Source of the DNA: CADEFX01 sp050260355
GTDB lineage: Bacteria > Pseudomonadota > Alphaproteobacteria > Rhizobiales > Hyphomicrobiaceae
Direction: 5' to 3'
DNA: 64,000 bases
NCBI GenBank assembly: GCA_050260355.1
Contig: JBLNBZ010000136.1
Span: forward strand, 1 to 64,000
Position numbers and translations under genes: made by a program. The notes under the pieces are model-generated. The model saw only the letters and a list, made by a program, of their open reading frames with translations. It was not told where the DNA came from and did no database searches. Shown piece after piece: positions 38,814 to 48,005 of the stretch (positions are counted from its first letter, which is position 1; every line of letters starts with the position of its first letter).

Positions 38814-39920
38814 CTAAGGCTCCCGCAAGGCGTGGGCGATGACCTTTTGCATGACGCTCGGCAATGCTGCCCTGCGAAGGGCGTGCTGATGGACCCACCG
38901 GCAACGGTCAGGCTCGGCCCACAGGTTGAGCGGGCTGTCGTTCGGCACGACCGTCCGGAAAACCATCAGCTCCAGCCTGAAATGCGTGAACGTGTGGCTG
39001 ACCGAGCCCGGCACCGGCCACCAGTTCGCGCGCACCGGCGCAGAGCGCAGCGCGTCCTCGGCCGATATCCAGTCCTCGATCCAGTCCGTCGACGGCACCT
39101 CGAGCATGCCGCCGAGCAGGCCCGCGGCTGGCCGCCGGCGAAGAAGGACGTGGCTGTCCTCGCGCTGAGCCAGAAATGCGACGCCGCGCCTGACGAGCCG
39201 CTCGCCCTTCTCGGCGCGCGCAGGCAGGGTAGCCTCGATGCCCAAAGCGTGAGCCGCGCAATCCTTCTGCAGGGGACACATCAGGCACGAGGGCCGCTTC
39301 GGCGTGCAGATGGTGGCCCCAAGGTCCATCATGGCCTGTGCAAAGTCGCCCGGCCGCTCGGCGGGCGTCAGCGTTGCGGCAAGCCGCCGGAGCTGTGGCT
39401 TGGCGCCCGGCAGCGGCGTGCGGACGGCGAACAGCCGAGCCACGACTCGCTCGACATTGCCATCGACGGGCGTGGCAACCTCACCGAACGCGATGGCCGC
39501 GATGGCCGCGGCCGTGTACGGGCCGATGCCGGGCAGCTCGCGCAGCTGAGCTTCCGTGCGCGGCAGCTTGCCCCGGTGGCGGGCCACGACGGCCTGTGCG
39601 CAGGCGTGCAGATTGCGAGCGCGCGAGTAATAGCCGAGCCCAGCCCAGGCGGAGAGCACGTCCTCCTGATCCGCCTTGGCGAGCGCCTTGATGGTGGGCC
39701 AGCGCTTCAGGAACCTCTCATAGTAGGGGATAACCGCTTTGACCGTCGTCTGCTGCAGCATGATCTCGGAGAGCCAGACGCGGTAGGGGTCGGGCGAGGT
39801 GCCCGGAGCGGCGCGCCACGGCAGCTCTCGGCGCTCGGCGTCATACCAATCGAGCAGCGCCGGGGCCGTGCGAGGCCCGGCCATGGGCAGGAATTGTTGC
39901 CGTCGCGCCACAGCGGTCAT
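38814..39920 (-). CDS. mutY: A/G-specific adenine DNA glycosylase
   Basis: Removes adenine mispaired with 8-oxoguanine. The 368-aa product has the catalytic Glu in SEIMLQQTTV (E52) and the helix-hairpin-helix LPGIGPYTAAAIAAIAFG. The catalytic Asp is in PVDGNVERV (D153). A [4Fe-4S] cluster is held by C205-x6-C212-x2-C215-x5-C221. The C-terminal Nudix-like 8-oxoG-reading domain begins near RRGVAFLAQREDSHVLLRRRPAAGLLGGMLEVP. It diverges from the DciA-like gene across 94 bp, as in related genomes. Confidence 0.96.
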   Translation of the reverse strand: MTAVARRQQFLPMAGPRTAPALLDWYDAERRELPWRAAPGTSPDPYRVWLSEIMLQQTTVKAVIPYYERFLKRWPTIKALAKADQEDVLSAWAGLGYYSRARNLHACAQAVVARHRGKLPRTEAQLRELPGIGPYTAAAIAAIAFGEVATPVDGNVERVVARLFAVRTPLPGAKPQLRRLAATLTPAERPGDFAQAMMDLGATICTPKRPSCLMCPLQKDCAAHALGIEATLPARAEKGERLVRRGVAFLAQREDSHVLLRRRPAAGLLGGMLEVPSTDWIEDWISAEDALRSAPVRANWWPVPGSVSHTFTHFRLELMVFRTVVPNDSPLNLWAEPDRCRWVHQHALRRAALPSVMQKVIAHALREP

Positions 39921-40014
39921 GATGTCCCCGGTCGGCGGCCGCGAATCACTAACGACATGTTAAGCACCCCCACTGCGTATTGAAACGCCGCACCGGTGGA
40001 TTGGGTCATTGGAC

Positions 40015-40587
40015 ATGCGGAACAAGAGCGATCTGCGGGCACCCGCGCCAACGCCTCGGCAGGTGGTAAGCGTGCCGCAACGGCCGCATGCGAGCGGCCC
40101 GGTCCCGACCCGTGCGGTCGGCGCCTTCGTTCCGCGCCTGACCCGCAAGGCATTTGAAAAGTATGGCTTCTCGGCGGCGTCCCTGCTCACCGACTGGGCC
40201 ACGATCGTGGGCGCCGATCTTGCCCGTTACACCGAGCCCGAGCGGCTCAAGTGGCCCAATGGTGTCGGGGTCCATGACGAAACCTCGGACGACGCACAGG
40301 GCCGCCCAGGGGCAACCTTGATGTTGCGTGTCGACCCTCAGCGCGCGCTGGAGGTGCAGTACAAGGGCAAGCAGATCATCGAGCGCATCAACGCCTATTT
40401 CGGCTATCGCGCGGTTGCAGCGCTGCGCATGCTGCAGGCGCCGGTTCGCGCGTCGGCGCGTACAAGCCTCGCCCAGGCGAAGCCTGCACCGCCCGTTGCG
40501 CCCGAGCTCGAGACCATCACTGATGCGGCGCTGCGCAGTGCTCTGCAGCGTATGGCGCACGGGATTGTGATCCGCCGATCCTTCTGA
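40015..40587 (+). CDS. DciA-like DUF721 protein
   Basis: A 190-aa protein of the DUF721/DciA family, whose members load or operate the replicative helicase in bacteria lacking DnaC. The KH-like core spans about 35-150: KAFEKYGFSAASLLTDWATIVGADLARYTEPERLKW, then LMLRVDPQRALEVQYKGKQIIERINAYFGYRAVAALRML. A disordered Pro/Ala stretch and a C-terminal helix (LRSALQRMAHGI) follow. The ATG at 40015 is chosen over an in-frame TTG at 40009. It is divergent from mutY and 177 bp upstream of the Dsb genes. Confidence 0.87.
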   Translation: MRNKSDLRAPAPTPRQVVSVPQRPHASGPVPTRAVGAFVPRLTRKAFEKYGFSAASLLTDWATIVGADLARYTEPERLKWPNGVGVHDETSDDAQGRPGATLMLRVDPQRALEVQYKGKQIIERINAYFGYRAVAALRMLQAPVRASARTSLAQAKPAPPVAPELETITDAALRSALQRMAHGIVIRRSF

Positions 40588-40764
40588 TCCCGCCGCATCT
40601 ACCCCAAAATTCAGCCAATGCAGCCGTCGGCCGCATGGCGTTCAAGTGGCGTTCAGCGCCGATTTGGCTTAACGGTTTGAGCAGCGCGGCGGCCGGTGGA
40701 GCGGCTTCTCGAGCGTTGGCTCGAGGCCGTTCTGCAACGCAGATGCGACATCGAGGAGATCGAC

Positions 40765-41457
40765 GTGTTCGACACGAGACTGACCAAAACCTCCCACGTC
40801 ATTGCACGGCGCGCGCTGCTGGCGATGGCTGCCAGTGCAGCGGGCATCGGCCTCCTCTCTGCGGTTCCCGCGCTTGCGCAGCGCAAGGGCGCACCGCCTG
40901 CCGAGGTCCCGGTCGACGAGCTGATGAAGCCTGGCCCCCTGCCCGAGCTGACACTGGGCAAGTCCGATGCTCCGGTGAGGATCGTCGAGTACGCCTCGAT
41001 GACCTGTGGCCATTGTGCGAACTTCCACAACAAAGTGTTCCCGACGCTCAAGGAGAAGTACATCGACCGCGGCCAGGTGTATTTCGTCATGCGCGAGTTT
41101 CCGCTCGACAACCTTGCCGCCGCGGCCTCGATGCTCGCGCGCTGCGCAGGAGGGGATAAGACCTTCCCGCTCATCGGCGTGCTGTTCGAGAAGCAGGAGC
41201 AATGGGCGTTCGTGCGCACCAATCCGGTGCCCGAGCTCTTCAAGATCGCCAAGCAGGCCGGCTTCACGCAGGAGAGCTTCGACAAGTGCCTGACCGATCA
41301 GAAGCTGCTCGACGAGGTCACCGCCGTTCGCACGCGCGGCAACGAGAAGTTCGGGGTCAACGCGACGCCCACCTTCTTCATCAACGGCAAGCGCATGCAG
41401 GACGCACCGACCATCGAGAACTTCGACAAGATGCTGACGCCGTTGCTGAAAAGCTGA
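40765..41457 (+). CDS. Periplasmic DsbA-family thiol-disulfide oxidoreductase
   Basis: A 230-aa thioredoxin-fold protein. The GTG at 40765 is chosen because GAGGAGAT lies just upstream; the open frame beyond it has no family support. A signal sequence RRALLAMAASAAGIGLLSAVPALA leads to the mature protein. The redox motif is CGHC (C81, C84) in EYASMTCGHCANFHNKVFP. The cis-Pro loop is in NATPTFFING. It forms or isomerises disulfides in the periplasm by family knowledge. Its stop overlaps the ATG of a second such gene (TGATG), so the two are coupled. Confidence 0.92.
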   Translation: MFDTRLTKTSHVIARRALLAMAASAAGIGLLSAVPALAQRKGAPPAEVPVDELMKPGPLPELTLGKSDAPVRIVEYASMTCGHCANFHNKVFPTLKEKYIDRGQVYFVMREFPLDNLAAAASMLARCAGGDKTFPLIGVLFEKQEQWAFVRTNPVPELFKIAKQAGFTQESFDKCLTDQKLLDEVTAVRTRGNEKFGVNATPTFFINGKRMQDAPTIENFDKMLTPLLKS

Positions 41458-42245
41458 TGGTGCAGCGCCAGCCGGCATCTTTCCTGGTCAAGGCTGCAGC
41501 GGCGATCGCCGTGCTGGCAGGGCTGGCGGCATGCTCCAGCGACTTCAAGCTGCCGGCGCCGGGCTCCGGTGGCCCGGACCTCGCCGGCGGCAGCACACCC
41601 GATGCGCCGGCGTTCAACCCGTTCTCCGATTCTACTGAAACCTCGGTCGGCCGCCGCCAGGTGATCCAGAACCCTTCGCGCGAGGAGGTGTTGAAGACGG
41701 GGCCGCTGCCCGAATTCTCCATCGGCCGGGCGGACGCGCCGGTGGTGATGATCAAGTACATGTCGCTCACGTGCCCCTATTGCCGGCGGTTCCAGGCGGA
41801 GACGTTCCCGGTGCTGAAGCGCGAATACATCGACACCGGCAAGGTGCGCTTCATCTTCCGCGAGTTCCCGATCGGCAAGACCAGCGGCGCGGCAACCATC
41901 GCGCTACGTTGCGCACCGATGGACAAGTACCTGACGCTCTATGAGAAGTTTCTGTTTCGCCAGGCCCAGTGGGTCTCGCAGGAGGTGCGGCTCGACCCGA
42001 TCTACAAGATCGCGTCCGAAGTGGGGATCAGCCGCGAGCAGTTTGACTCCTGCCGCAAGAATCAAGCCATGATTGACGGTCTCAAGTGGGTCAAGGAGCG
42101 GGGGCGCGAGCTCGGCGTCATTGGCACGCCCAACTTCTTCATCGATGGCCGCCTCGTGAAAAACGTCATCGGCATGAAGGAGATTCGCGAGATCGTGGAC
42201 CCGCTGGTCGCTGCTCGCGTGGCCGGTGGCGGGCCGAGCCTTTAG
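41457..42245 (+). CDS. DsbA-family oxidoreductase, predicted lipoprotein
   Basis: A 262-aa second thioredoxin-fold protein. It has a lipobox VLAGLAAC ending at Cys26, so it should be lipid-anchored on the periplasmic side. A Ser/Pro/Gly-rich linker (about 27-75) precedes the catalytic domain. The redox site is CPYC (C106, C109) in KYMSLTCPYCRRFQAETFP, and the cis-Pro loop is in VIGTPNFFIDG. The linker could let the domain reach membrane substrates. Translation is coupled to the preceding Dsb gene; SMC follows after 42 bp. Confidence 0.92.
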   Translation: MVQRQPASFLVKAAAAIAVLAGLAACSSDFKLPAPGSGGPDLAGGSTPDAPAFNPFSDSTETSVGRRQVIQNPSREEVLKTGPLPEFSIGRADAPVVMIKYMSLTCPYCRRFQAETFPVLKREYIDTGKVRFIFREFPIGKTSGAATIALRCAPMDKYLTLYEKFLFRQAQWVSQEVRLDPIYKIASEVGISREQFDSCRKNQAMIDGLKWVKERGRELGVIGTPNFFIDGRLVKNVIGMKEIREIVDPLVAARVAGGGPSL

Positions 42246-42287
42246 GCGTCGCCGCGGCGTCGGTGGATCTCGTCAGAGGGAGCGTCC

Positions 42288-45200
42288 GTGCACATCGCCA
42301 AACTCCGGCTGCTCGGCTTCAAGTCCTTCGTCGAGCCGACCGAGCTTCTGATCGAGAGAGGTTTGACCGGTGTCGTCGGGCCCAACGGCTGCGGCAAGTC
42401 GAACCTGCTCGAGGCCCTGCGCTGGGTCATGGGCGAGACGTCCTACAAGAGCATGCGCGCCTCCGCGATGGAGGACGTGATCTTCTCCGGCACGAACCAG
42501 CGGCCGGCCCGCAACTCCGCGGAAGTGACGATCTTCATCGATAACTCGGCTCGCACCGCACCGCCCGAGTTCAACGACAGCGACGAGCTGGAGGTCACCC
42601 GCCGCATCGAGCGCGAGGTGGGGTCCGCCTACCGGATCAACGGCCGGGAAGCGCGTGCGCGCGACGTCAAGATCCTGTTCGAGGATGCCGCGACCGGAGC
42701 GCGCTCTCCTGCGCTCGTTCGCCAGGGCCAGATCGCCGAGATCGTCAATGCCAAGCCCGAGCAGCGGCGGCGCATTCTGGAGGATGCGGCAGGCGTTGCC
42801 GGTCTTCACAGCCGCCGGCACGAGGCCGAGCTGCGGCTCAGGGCGGCCGAGTCCAACCTCGCCCGGCTGACCGATATCCTGGGCCAGCTCGGCGGTCAGA
42901 TCGAGGGCCTGAAGCGGCAGGCGCGCCAGGCCAAGCGGTACAAGGAGCTGTCCGACCAGATCCGCAAATCCGAGGCGCTGCTGTCCCATTTGACTTGGAC
43001 GGCCGCCCAGGACGAGGTCGAGTACGCGGAAGCAATCCTTTCCGACACCATGTCCAGGGTCGCAGCCGCAACGCAGGAGGAGGCGGCAGCGCTGCGGCTG
43101 GAGGCCGAGACTGCCGCCGCGCTCGATCCTCTGCGCGATGAGGAGGGCAAGCGCGGCGCCATCCTGGCGCGCCTCAAGATCGAGCAGGAGACGTTCGAGA
43201 GGGAGGCCGAGCGGTTGGCCTCGCGCCAGCGGGAGCTCGAGGCGCGGGACACGCAGCTCACGCGCGATATTGCGCGCGAGGAGGAGCTGGTGGCGGAGGG
43301 CCGGGAGATCGTAGCCCGGCTCGCCGCGGAAGCGGATGCGATCGCAGCGAAGGGGCAATCGGACGCCGCTGCCGAGCAGGAGGCGCGCAGCAAGCTCGCC
43401 GAGGCCGATGCGGCGCTGCGCACGGCGGAGGCGCGTCTTGCGGAGGCGACACGCCGCGCCTTCCAGGCCCGAGCCCAACGTCAGAGTCTGGAGTCGGCCC
43501 GTGCTGAGCGCGCGCAGCAGGCCGAGAAGCTCGCGCGCCAACTCGTGGGGCTCGAGGCGCAGACGCGGGAGGTGTCCGCCCGTGCGCCCGACGCCGAGAA
43601 GCTGGCAAAGGCGACCGAGCGCGGCCAGCAACTGATGCGCGAGATCGCCGAGATCGAGGAGCAGGCTCTGGCCGCGGAGGAGAAGGCCGCCGATCTTGCA
43701 GCGGAGGTCAAGGCTCGGCGCGAGGCCAGCCAGGCTGCGCGTCTCAAGGCAGGCCAGCTCACGACCGAGGTCGAGACGCTCTCGAAGATTCTGAAGCCGG
43801 CGCAAGAGGAGGGATTGCCGCCGATCGTCGATCAGCTTCGGGTGACTCCGGGCTACGAGATGGCCCTTGGCGCGGCGCTCGGCGACGATCTCGACGCGCC
43901 GGTCGGAGAGGAGGCGCCGGTGCACTGGCGCCGCATCGACATGGGGCTCGACGATCCCGCCCTGCCGGGCGAGGCGAGGCCGCTCGTCGGCATGGTCGAA
44001 GGCCCTGCCGAGATCACGCGGCGCCTCAAACAGATCGGCATTGTCGCACGCGAGGACGGCCGGCGCCTGCAGTCTGCGCTGAAGCCGGGACAGCGCCTGG
44101 TGTCGGTGGAGGGCGATCTTTGGCGCTGGGACGGGTTCGTCGCGGCTGCACACGCGCCAACGGCGGCGGCGCAGCGGCTGGCCGAGCGAAACCGCCTCGG
44201 CGAGATCGAGCGCCGGCAGCGTGCGGCCGCCAGCGAGGCTGAGGATCTGGCGTCAGCGGAGCGGACCTCGCTCGAGCTGCATCGCGTTGCCGAAGCCGAG
44301 GAGAGGCGTCTGCGGCAGCTCTGGCGTGACAGCCAGGCTGAGCTGGCGCGCGTTCGCGAGACGCTCACGGTGATCGAGCGTCAGGCGCGCGAGACCGAGA
44401 GCAAGCTCGCCGCCATCGGCGAGGCGAGGCGCCGCACCGAAAGCGGCCTGCAGGAAGCCAAGGAGAAGCTCGCCGAGACCGAGGCCGCACTCGCGTCGAT
44501 GCCCGAGAACGCCGGGCTCGAGGCAGAGCTTGCTGAGGCCGAGCAGGCGGCAAGTGCGGCGCGCGAGGCTGTTGCCGAGTTGCGTGCGCTGGCTGCAAGC
44601 CTGGAGCGCGAGCGCCAGATCAGGGCCGAGCGGCTTGCCGCGCTCCAGGTCGAGAAGGAGCGCTGGCAGACGCGCAGCGCCGGCGCCGAGCAGCAGATCG
44701 CCGCGCTGGCCGAGCGCAAGTCGGAGACGCAGGCGGAGCTGGCGACGCTGGCCGATCTCCCCAATCTCGTGGAGCAGCAGCGCAGCAAGATCATGACCGA
44801 GCTGGCGTCGGCCGAGCGCGAGCGCCAGCAGGCTGCCGATGCGTTTGCCGCCGCCGACACCGCCCATCGCGAGGCGCAGAAGGCCATGCGCACCGCGCAG
44901 GCAGCGCTTGCCGCCGAGCGCGAGGCTCGGGCGCGTAACGAGGCGCGCCTGGAGGCGGCACGGCAGAAGCGCAGCGAGGAGGCCCGCAAGATTACGGAGG
45001 CCCTGGGCTGCGAGCCGCAGGACTGCCTGGCGCTCGCAGGGCTCGAGCCCGGCGGCGTACTGCCCGAGCTTGCCGAGGTCGATCGGCAGCTGCAGCGGCT
45101 CAAGACCGATCGCGAGCGTCTCGGCGGCGTCAACCTGACGGCCGACGAGGAGTTGACCAAGCTGAACGAGCAGCACGCAAGCATGGATATGGAGCGCCTC

Positions 45201-45773
45201 GACGTCGAGCAGGCCATCCACAAGCTGCGCGGCGCCATCGGCCATCTCAATCGCGAGGCCCGCACACGCCTCAGGGACGCCTTCCAGTTGGTCAACGCGC
45301 ATTTCGAGCGGCTGTTCAGTACGCTGTTCGGGGGCGGCGAGGCCAGGCTGGAAATGATCGAGAGCGAAGAGGACCCGCTGGAGGGCGGGCTCGAGATCAT
45401 CGCCAAGCCCCCCGGCAAGAAGCCAGCCACCCTCTCCCTGTTGTCGGGCGGAGAGCAGACGCTGACGGCGCTGTCCCTCATCTTCGCGGTGTTCCTGACC
45501 AATCCGTCGCCGATCTGCGTGCTGGACGAGGTCGATGCACCGCTCGACGACTCCAATGTGGACCGGTTCTGCACCCTGATGGAGAAGATGGCGGCCGAGA
45601 CGGCGACCCGGTTCCTGGTCATCACGCACCATCCCATGACGATGGCGCGCATGGACCGGCTGTTCGGCGTGACCATGGCCGAAAAAGGCGTCTCCCAGCT
45701 CGTTTCCGTCGATCTGGCGACCGCGGAGCGGATCGTCGAGAACGGAGCCGGGCAGCAGCAGGGTGCCGCGTAG
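42288..45773 (+). CDS. smc: Chromosome segregation protein SMC
   Basis: A 1161-aa condensin ATPase. The N-terminal head has Walker A GPNGCGKSN (31-39) in GVVGPNGCGKSNLLEALRWVMGE. Long heptad coiled coils flank a hinge around residues 500-620 (GLPPIVDQLRVTPGYEMALGAALGDDLDAPV). The C-terminal head carries the signature LSGGEQ (1052-1057) and Walker B PICVLDEVDAPLDDSN (D1080, E1081), then a D-loop. The start is a GTG at 42288. The coiled-coil region is very rich in Ala, Glu and Arg, which opens long spurious antisense frames. Located after the Dsb pair, as is usual in Hyphomicrobiales. Confidence 0.97.
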   Translation: MHIAKLRLLGFKSFVEPTELLIERGLTGVVGPNGCGKSNLLEALRWVMGETSYKSMRASAMEDVIFSGTNQRPARNSAEVTIFIDNSARTAPPEFNDSDELEVTRRIEREVGSAYRINGREARARDVKILFEDAATGARSPALVRQGQIAEIVNAKPEQRRRILEDAAGVAGLHSRRHEAELRLRAAESNLARLTDILGQLGGQIEGLKRQARQAKRYKELSDQIRKSEALLSHLTWTAAQDEVEYAEAILSDTMSRVAAATQEEAAALRLEAETAAALDPLRDEEGKRGAILARLKIEQETFEREAERLASRQRELEARDTQLTRDIAREEELVAEGREIVARLAAEADAIAAKGQSDAAAEQEARSKLAEADAALRTAEARLAEATRRAFQARAQRQSLESARAERAQQAEKLARQLVGLEAQTREVSARAPDAEKLAKATERGQQLMREIAEIEEQALAAEEKAADLAAEVKARREASQAARLKAGQLTTEVETLSKILKPAQEEGLPPIVDQLRVTPGYEMALGAALGDDLDAPVGEEAPVHWRRIDMGLDDPALPGEARPLVGMVEGPAEITRRLKQIGIVAREDGRRLQSALKPGQRLVSVEGDLWRWDGFVAAAHAPTAAAQRLAERNRLGEIERRQRAAASEAEDLASAERTSLELHRVAEAEERRLRQLWRDSQAELARVRETLTVIERQARETESKLAAIGEARRRTESGLQEAKEKLAETEAALASMPENAGLEAELAEAEQAASAAREAVAELRALAASLERERQIRAERLAALQVEKERWQTRSAGAEQQIAALAERKSETQAELATLADLPNLVEQQRSKIMTELASAERERQQAADAFAAADTAHREAQKAMRTAQAALAAEREARARNEARLEAARQKRSEEARKITEALGCEPQDCLALAGLEPGGVLPELAEVDRQLQRLKTDRERLGGVNLTADEELTKLNEQHASMDMERLDVEQAIHKLRGAIGHLNREARTRLRDAFQLVNAHFERLFSTLFGGGEARLEMIESEEDPLEGGLEIIAKPPGKKPATLSLLSGGEQTLTALSLIFAVFLTNPSPICVLDEVDAPLDDSNVDRFCTLMEKMAAETATRFLVITHHPMTMARMDRLFGVTMAEKGVSQLVSVDLATAERIVENGAGQQQGAA

Positions 45774-45837
45774 CCGGCAGGGCCCGCCCTGCGCTAATTC
45801 GCCATCCCCGCGGGGCCATAGATCTGCCCAGCTTTGG

Positions 45838-45866
45838 TTGACACCCCCGGGGCGCGCCACTAAGGT
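45838..45866 (+). promoter_or_regulatory. Putative promoter of the F0 ATP synthase operon
   Basis: A consensus TTGACA (45838-45843) is followed after exactly 17 bases by TAAGGT (45861-45866). Transcription would start near 45873, about 50 bases before the atpI ATG. The -35 is perfect but the -10 matches TATAAT at only three positions. Assigned by eye. Confidence 0.5.
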
Positions 45867-45922
45867 CCGCCGCGGTCGATGCCCCCGGGCGTCGTGCCGC
45901 TTCCCGCCAAGGACGCGCCTCT

Positions 45923-46327
45923 ATGTCCGATCCCCCCAAGGATCAGAATCCCGGGCGAGGCGAACTCACCCCGGAAGAGAGGGCCGCGTTCGAGCGCCGC
46001 GTTCGTGGGCTCGAGAGCGAGCTCGGTAAGGCGAAGGCAGCACATAAACCGGGGCCGCAAGGCGGAGACGCATTGCGGGGCCGGGGCATGGCGTACGGCT
46101 TCCGGATGTCCTCCGAGCTCGTGGCAGCCATCCTGGTCGGGGGAATAATCGGCTATGTGCTGGACCGGTGGTTGGGGACGACGCCCTGGCTGTTTCTGGT
46201 CTTTTTTGTGTTGGGTTTTGCCGCGGGCATCCTGAACTTGCTCAGGGCCTACCGGCAGATGCAGAACGAGATTGCCGCCAGCACCGGCGGTAATTTAGGT
46301 AGGTCCATACCGGACGACGACGATTGA
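45923..46327 (+). CDS. atpI: ATP synthase accessory protein AtpI
   Basis: A 134-aa protein with a charged N-terminal helix (about 15-45) and two transmembrane helices (about 64-82 and 89-108): SSELVAAILVGGIIGYVLDRWLGTTPWLFLVFFVLGFAAGILNLLRAYRQM. This matches the alphaproteobacterial AtpI/AtpZ type, which assists c-ring assembly and Mg uptake for the ATP synthase. First gene of the F0 operon, 12 bp before atpB. A short acidic tail (PDDDD) ends the protein. Confidence 0.92.
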   Translation: MSDPPKDQNPGRGELTPEERAAFERRVRGLESELGKAKAAHKPGPQGGDALRGRGMAYGFRMSSELVAAILVGGIIGYVLDRWLGTTPWLFLVFFVLGFAAGILNLLRAYRQMQNEIAASTGGNLGRSIPDDDD

Positions 46328-46339
46328 GCGAGGACTGAG

Positions 46340-47119
46340 GTGGCCGCAGGGAGTGCAGGGGCGCAGGGTTCGGGGATGCCTGACCCCATCCATCAGTTCG
46401 AGATCCACAAGATCATTCCGCTGAAGATCGGCGGACTGGATGTGTCGTTCACCAACGCCTCGGCCTTCATGCTCCTGGCCGTTCTGCTGTCTGCGGGCCT
46501 GCTGATTTATGCCATGCGCGGCGGCTCGCTCGTGCCGACGCGCCTGCAATCGATCGCCGAGATCAGCTTCGACTTCGTCGCCAGTATGGTGCGCGAGGGG
46601 GCTGGCGAGCAGGGCATGAAGTTCTTCCCCTTCATCTTCACGCTGTTCGCGTTCATCTTCACCTGCAACACGGTGGGCTTGTTCCCCGGCGCCTTCACCG
46701 TGACGAGCCACATCATCGTCACCGCGGCGCTGGCGGTGCTCGTCTTCGTGACTGTGCTGATTGTCGGTTTCGCGAAGAACGGGCTCGGCTTCTTCAGGCT
46801 GTTCGTGCCCGAGGGCGTTCCTATCCTCATCCTGCCGCTGGTCGTGCTGATCGAGATCATTTCGTTCCTGTCGCGGCCCGTCAGTCACTCGGTGCGCTTG
46901 TTCGCCAACATGCTGGCCGGGCACATTACGCTCAAGGTGTTCGGCGGCTTCGTCGTCATGCTGCTCGGTGCCGGCAGCTTCGCCACGCTGGCGCCGCTGC
47001 CGCTGCTGATGGCGATCGCGCTCACCGCGCTCGAGGTTCTCGTTGCCTTTCTGCAGGCCTACGTGTTCGCCGTGCTTGCCTGCATGTACCTCAACGACGC
47101 CCTGCATCCCGGTCACTAG
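46340..47119 (+). CDS. atpB: ATP synthase F0 subunit a
   Basis: Forms the two proton half-channels beside the c-ring. The 259-aa protein has five to six helices. The essential arginine is R186 in FLSRPVSHSVRLFANMLAGH. The C-terminal helix LPLLMAIALTALEVLVAFLQAYVFAVLACMYLNDA is characteristic. The start is a GTG at 46340; an ATG at 46376 (MPDPIHQFEIH), which matches the usual family N-terminus, is a good alternative. Lies between atpI and atpE in the operon. Confidence 0.96.
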   Translation: MAAGSAGAQGSGMPDPIHQFEIHKIIPLKIGGLDVSFTNASAFMLLAVLLSAGLLIYAMRGGSLVPTRLQSIAEISFDFVASMVREGAGEQGMKFFPFIFTLFAFIFTCNTVGLFPGAFTVTSHIIVTAALAVLVFVTVLIVGFAKNGLGFFRLFVPEGVPILILPLVVLIEIISFLSRPVSHSVRLFANMLAGHITLKVFGGFVVMLLGAGSFATLAPLPLLMAIALTALEVLVAFLQAYVFAVLACMYLNDALHPGH

Positions 47120-47176
47120 CCGTAAGCAGAGCATGAGCTTCCACCAACGCTAGCATCAACGAGGGAGAAATTCGTT

Positions 47177-47401
47177 ATGGATCCAGCCTCTGCAAAGTTC
47201 ATCGGCGCTGGCCTTGCCGCCATCGGCACCGGTGCCGCCGCGATCGGCGTCGGCAACCTGTTCGGCCAGTTCCTGCAGGGCGCGCTGCGCAACCCGTCGG
47301 CCGCTGACGGCCAGTTCGGCCGCCTGATCTTCGGCTTTGCGGTGACCGAGGCACTCGGCATCTTCGCGCTGCTGATCTCCTTCCTCCTGCTCTTCACCTG
47401 A
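47177..47401 (+). CDS. atpE: ATP synthase F0 subunit c
   Basis: The 74-residue proteolipid of the rotor ring, two helices joined by the polar loop RNPSA (38-42). The proton-carrying acid is Glu58 in FAVTEALGIFALLISFLLLF. The first helix carries the glycine-rich GAGLAAIGTGAAAIGVGNLFG packing motif. It starts after a 57-bp gap containing GAGGGAG, a strong ribosome binding site that fits the high copy number required for the ring. Confidence 0.97.
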   Translation: MDPASAKFIGAGLAAIGTGAAAIGVGNLFGQFLQGALRNPSAADGQFGRLIFGFAVTEALGIFALLISFLLLFT

Positions 47402-47450
47402 ACGCAGCAGGCTGCGATCCGGCTGCGCGCGGCGAGTTCCAGATAGGCCC

Positions 47451-47996
47451 ATGGCTGAGAAAACGACCACAAGTACCGGGGTGCCCGACGGAGTAGGGCA
47501 CGGCAAGGTGTTTCCACCTCTGGACGCGACCACGTTCGCACCCCAGCTCGTGTGGCTCGCGATCACGTTCGCGCTGTTGTACTGGCTGCTGTCTCGCATA
47601 GCCTTGCCGCGCATCAGCCAGGTGATGGAGGAGCGGCGCGAGCGCATCCAGCGTGACCTGAGCGAAGCCGAACGGTTGAAGTCGGAGACCGAGGCGGCGC
47701 TCAAGTCCTACGAGCAGTCGCACGCGGAGGCGCGCAGCAAAGCGCAGGCCATCGCCGCCGAGATGCGCAACAAGCTGGCGGCTCAGGCCGAGCAGGAGCG
47801 CCAGCGCCTCGACGCGGAGCTTGCGGCCAAGCTCGCCGATACCGAAAAGCAGATCGCCGAGACCAAGGCGCGGGCCTTGGCCAGCGTTAATGACATCGCG
47901 GCCGATACCGCAGGAGTGATCGTCGCCAAGCTGATCGGCCAGGAGGCGAGTGTCGACGAGGTCCGCCGCGCGCTGTCAGCCAAGGCGGCAGAGTGA
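47451..47996 (+). CDS. atpG: ATP synthase F0 subunit b'
   Basis: Peripheral stalk subunit, 181 aa. A Thr/Ser-rich head is followed by one helix (PQLVWLAITFALLYWLLSRIALPRI) and a long charged coiled coil (about 60-170) with heptads such as RISQVMEERRERIQRDLSEAERLKSETEAAL. It is the divergent partner of the downstream b subunit and is the b' type of photosynthetic and alphaproteobacterial enzymes, placed directly after atpE. Some databases use atpF2 or atpX for this gene. Confidence 0.92.
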   Translation: MAEKTTTSTGVPDGVGHGKVFPPLDATTFAPQLVWLAITFALLYWLLSRIALPRISQVMEERRERIQRDLSEAERLKSETEAALKSYEQSHAEARSKAQAIAAEMRNKLAAQAEQERQRLDAELAAKLADTEKQIAETKARALASVNDIAADTAGVIVAKLIGQEASVDEVRRALSAKAAE

Positions 47997-48005
47997 GGGG
48001 CGCAT

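Noticed and set aside
42273..45860. Long open frames antisense to smc (626 and 535 codons)
   Set aside because: They arise from the GC-biased third positions of the coiled-coil codons of smc and show no domain, signal or ribosome binding site.
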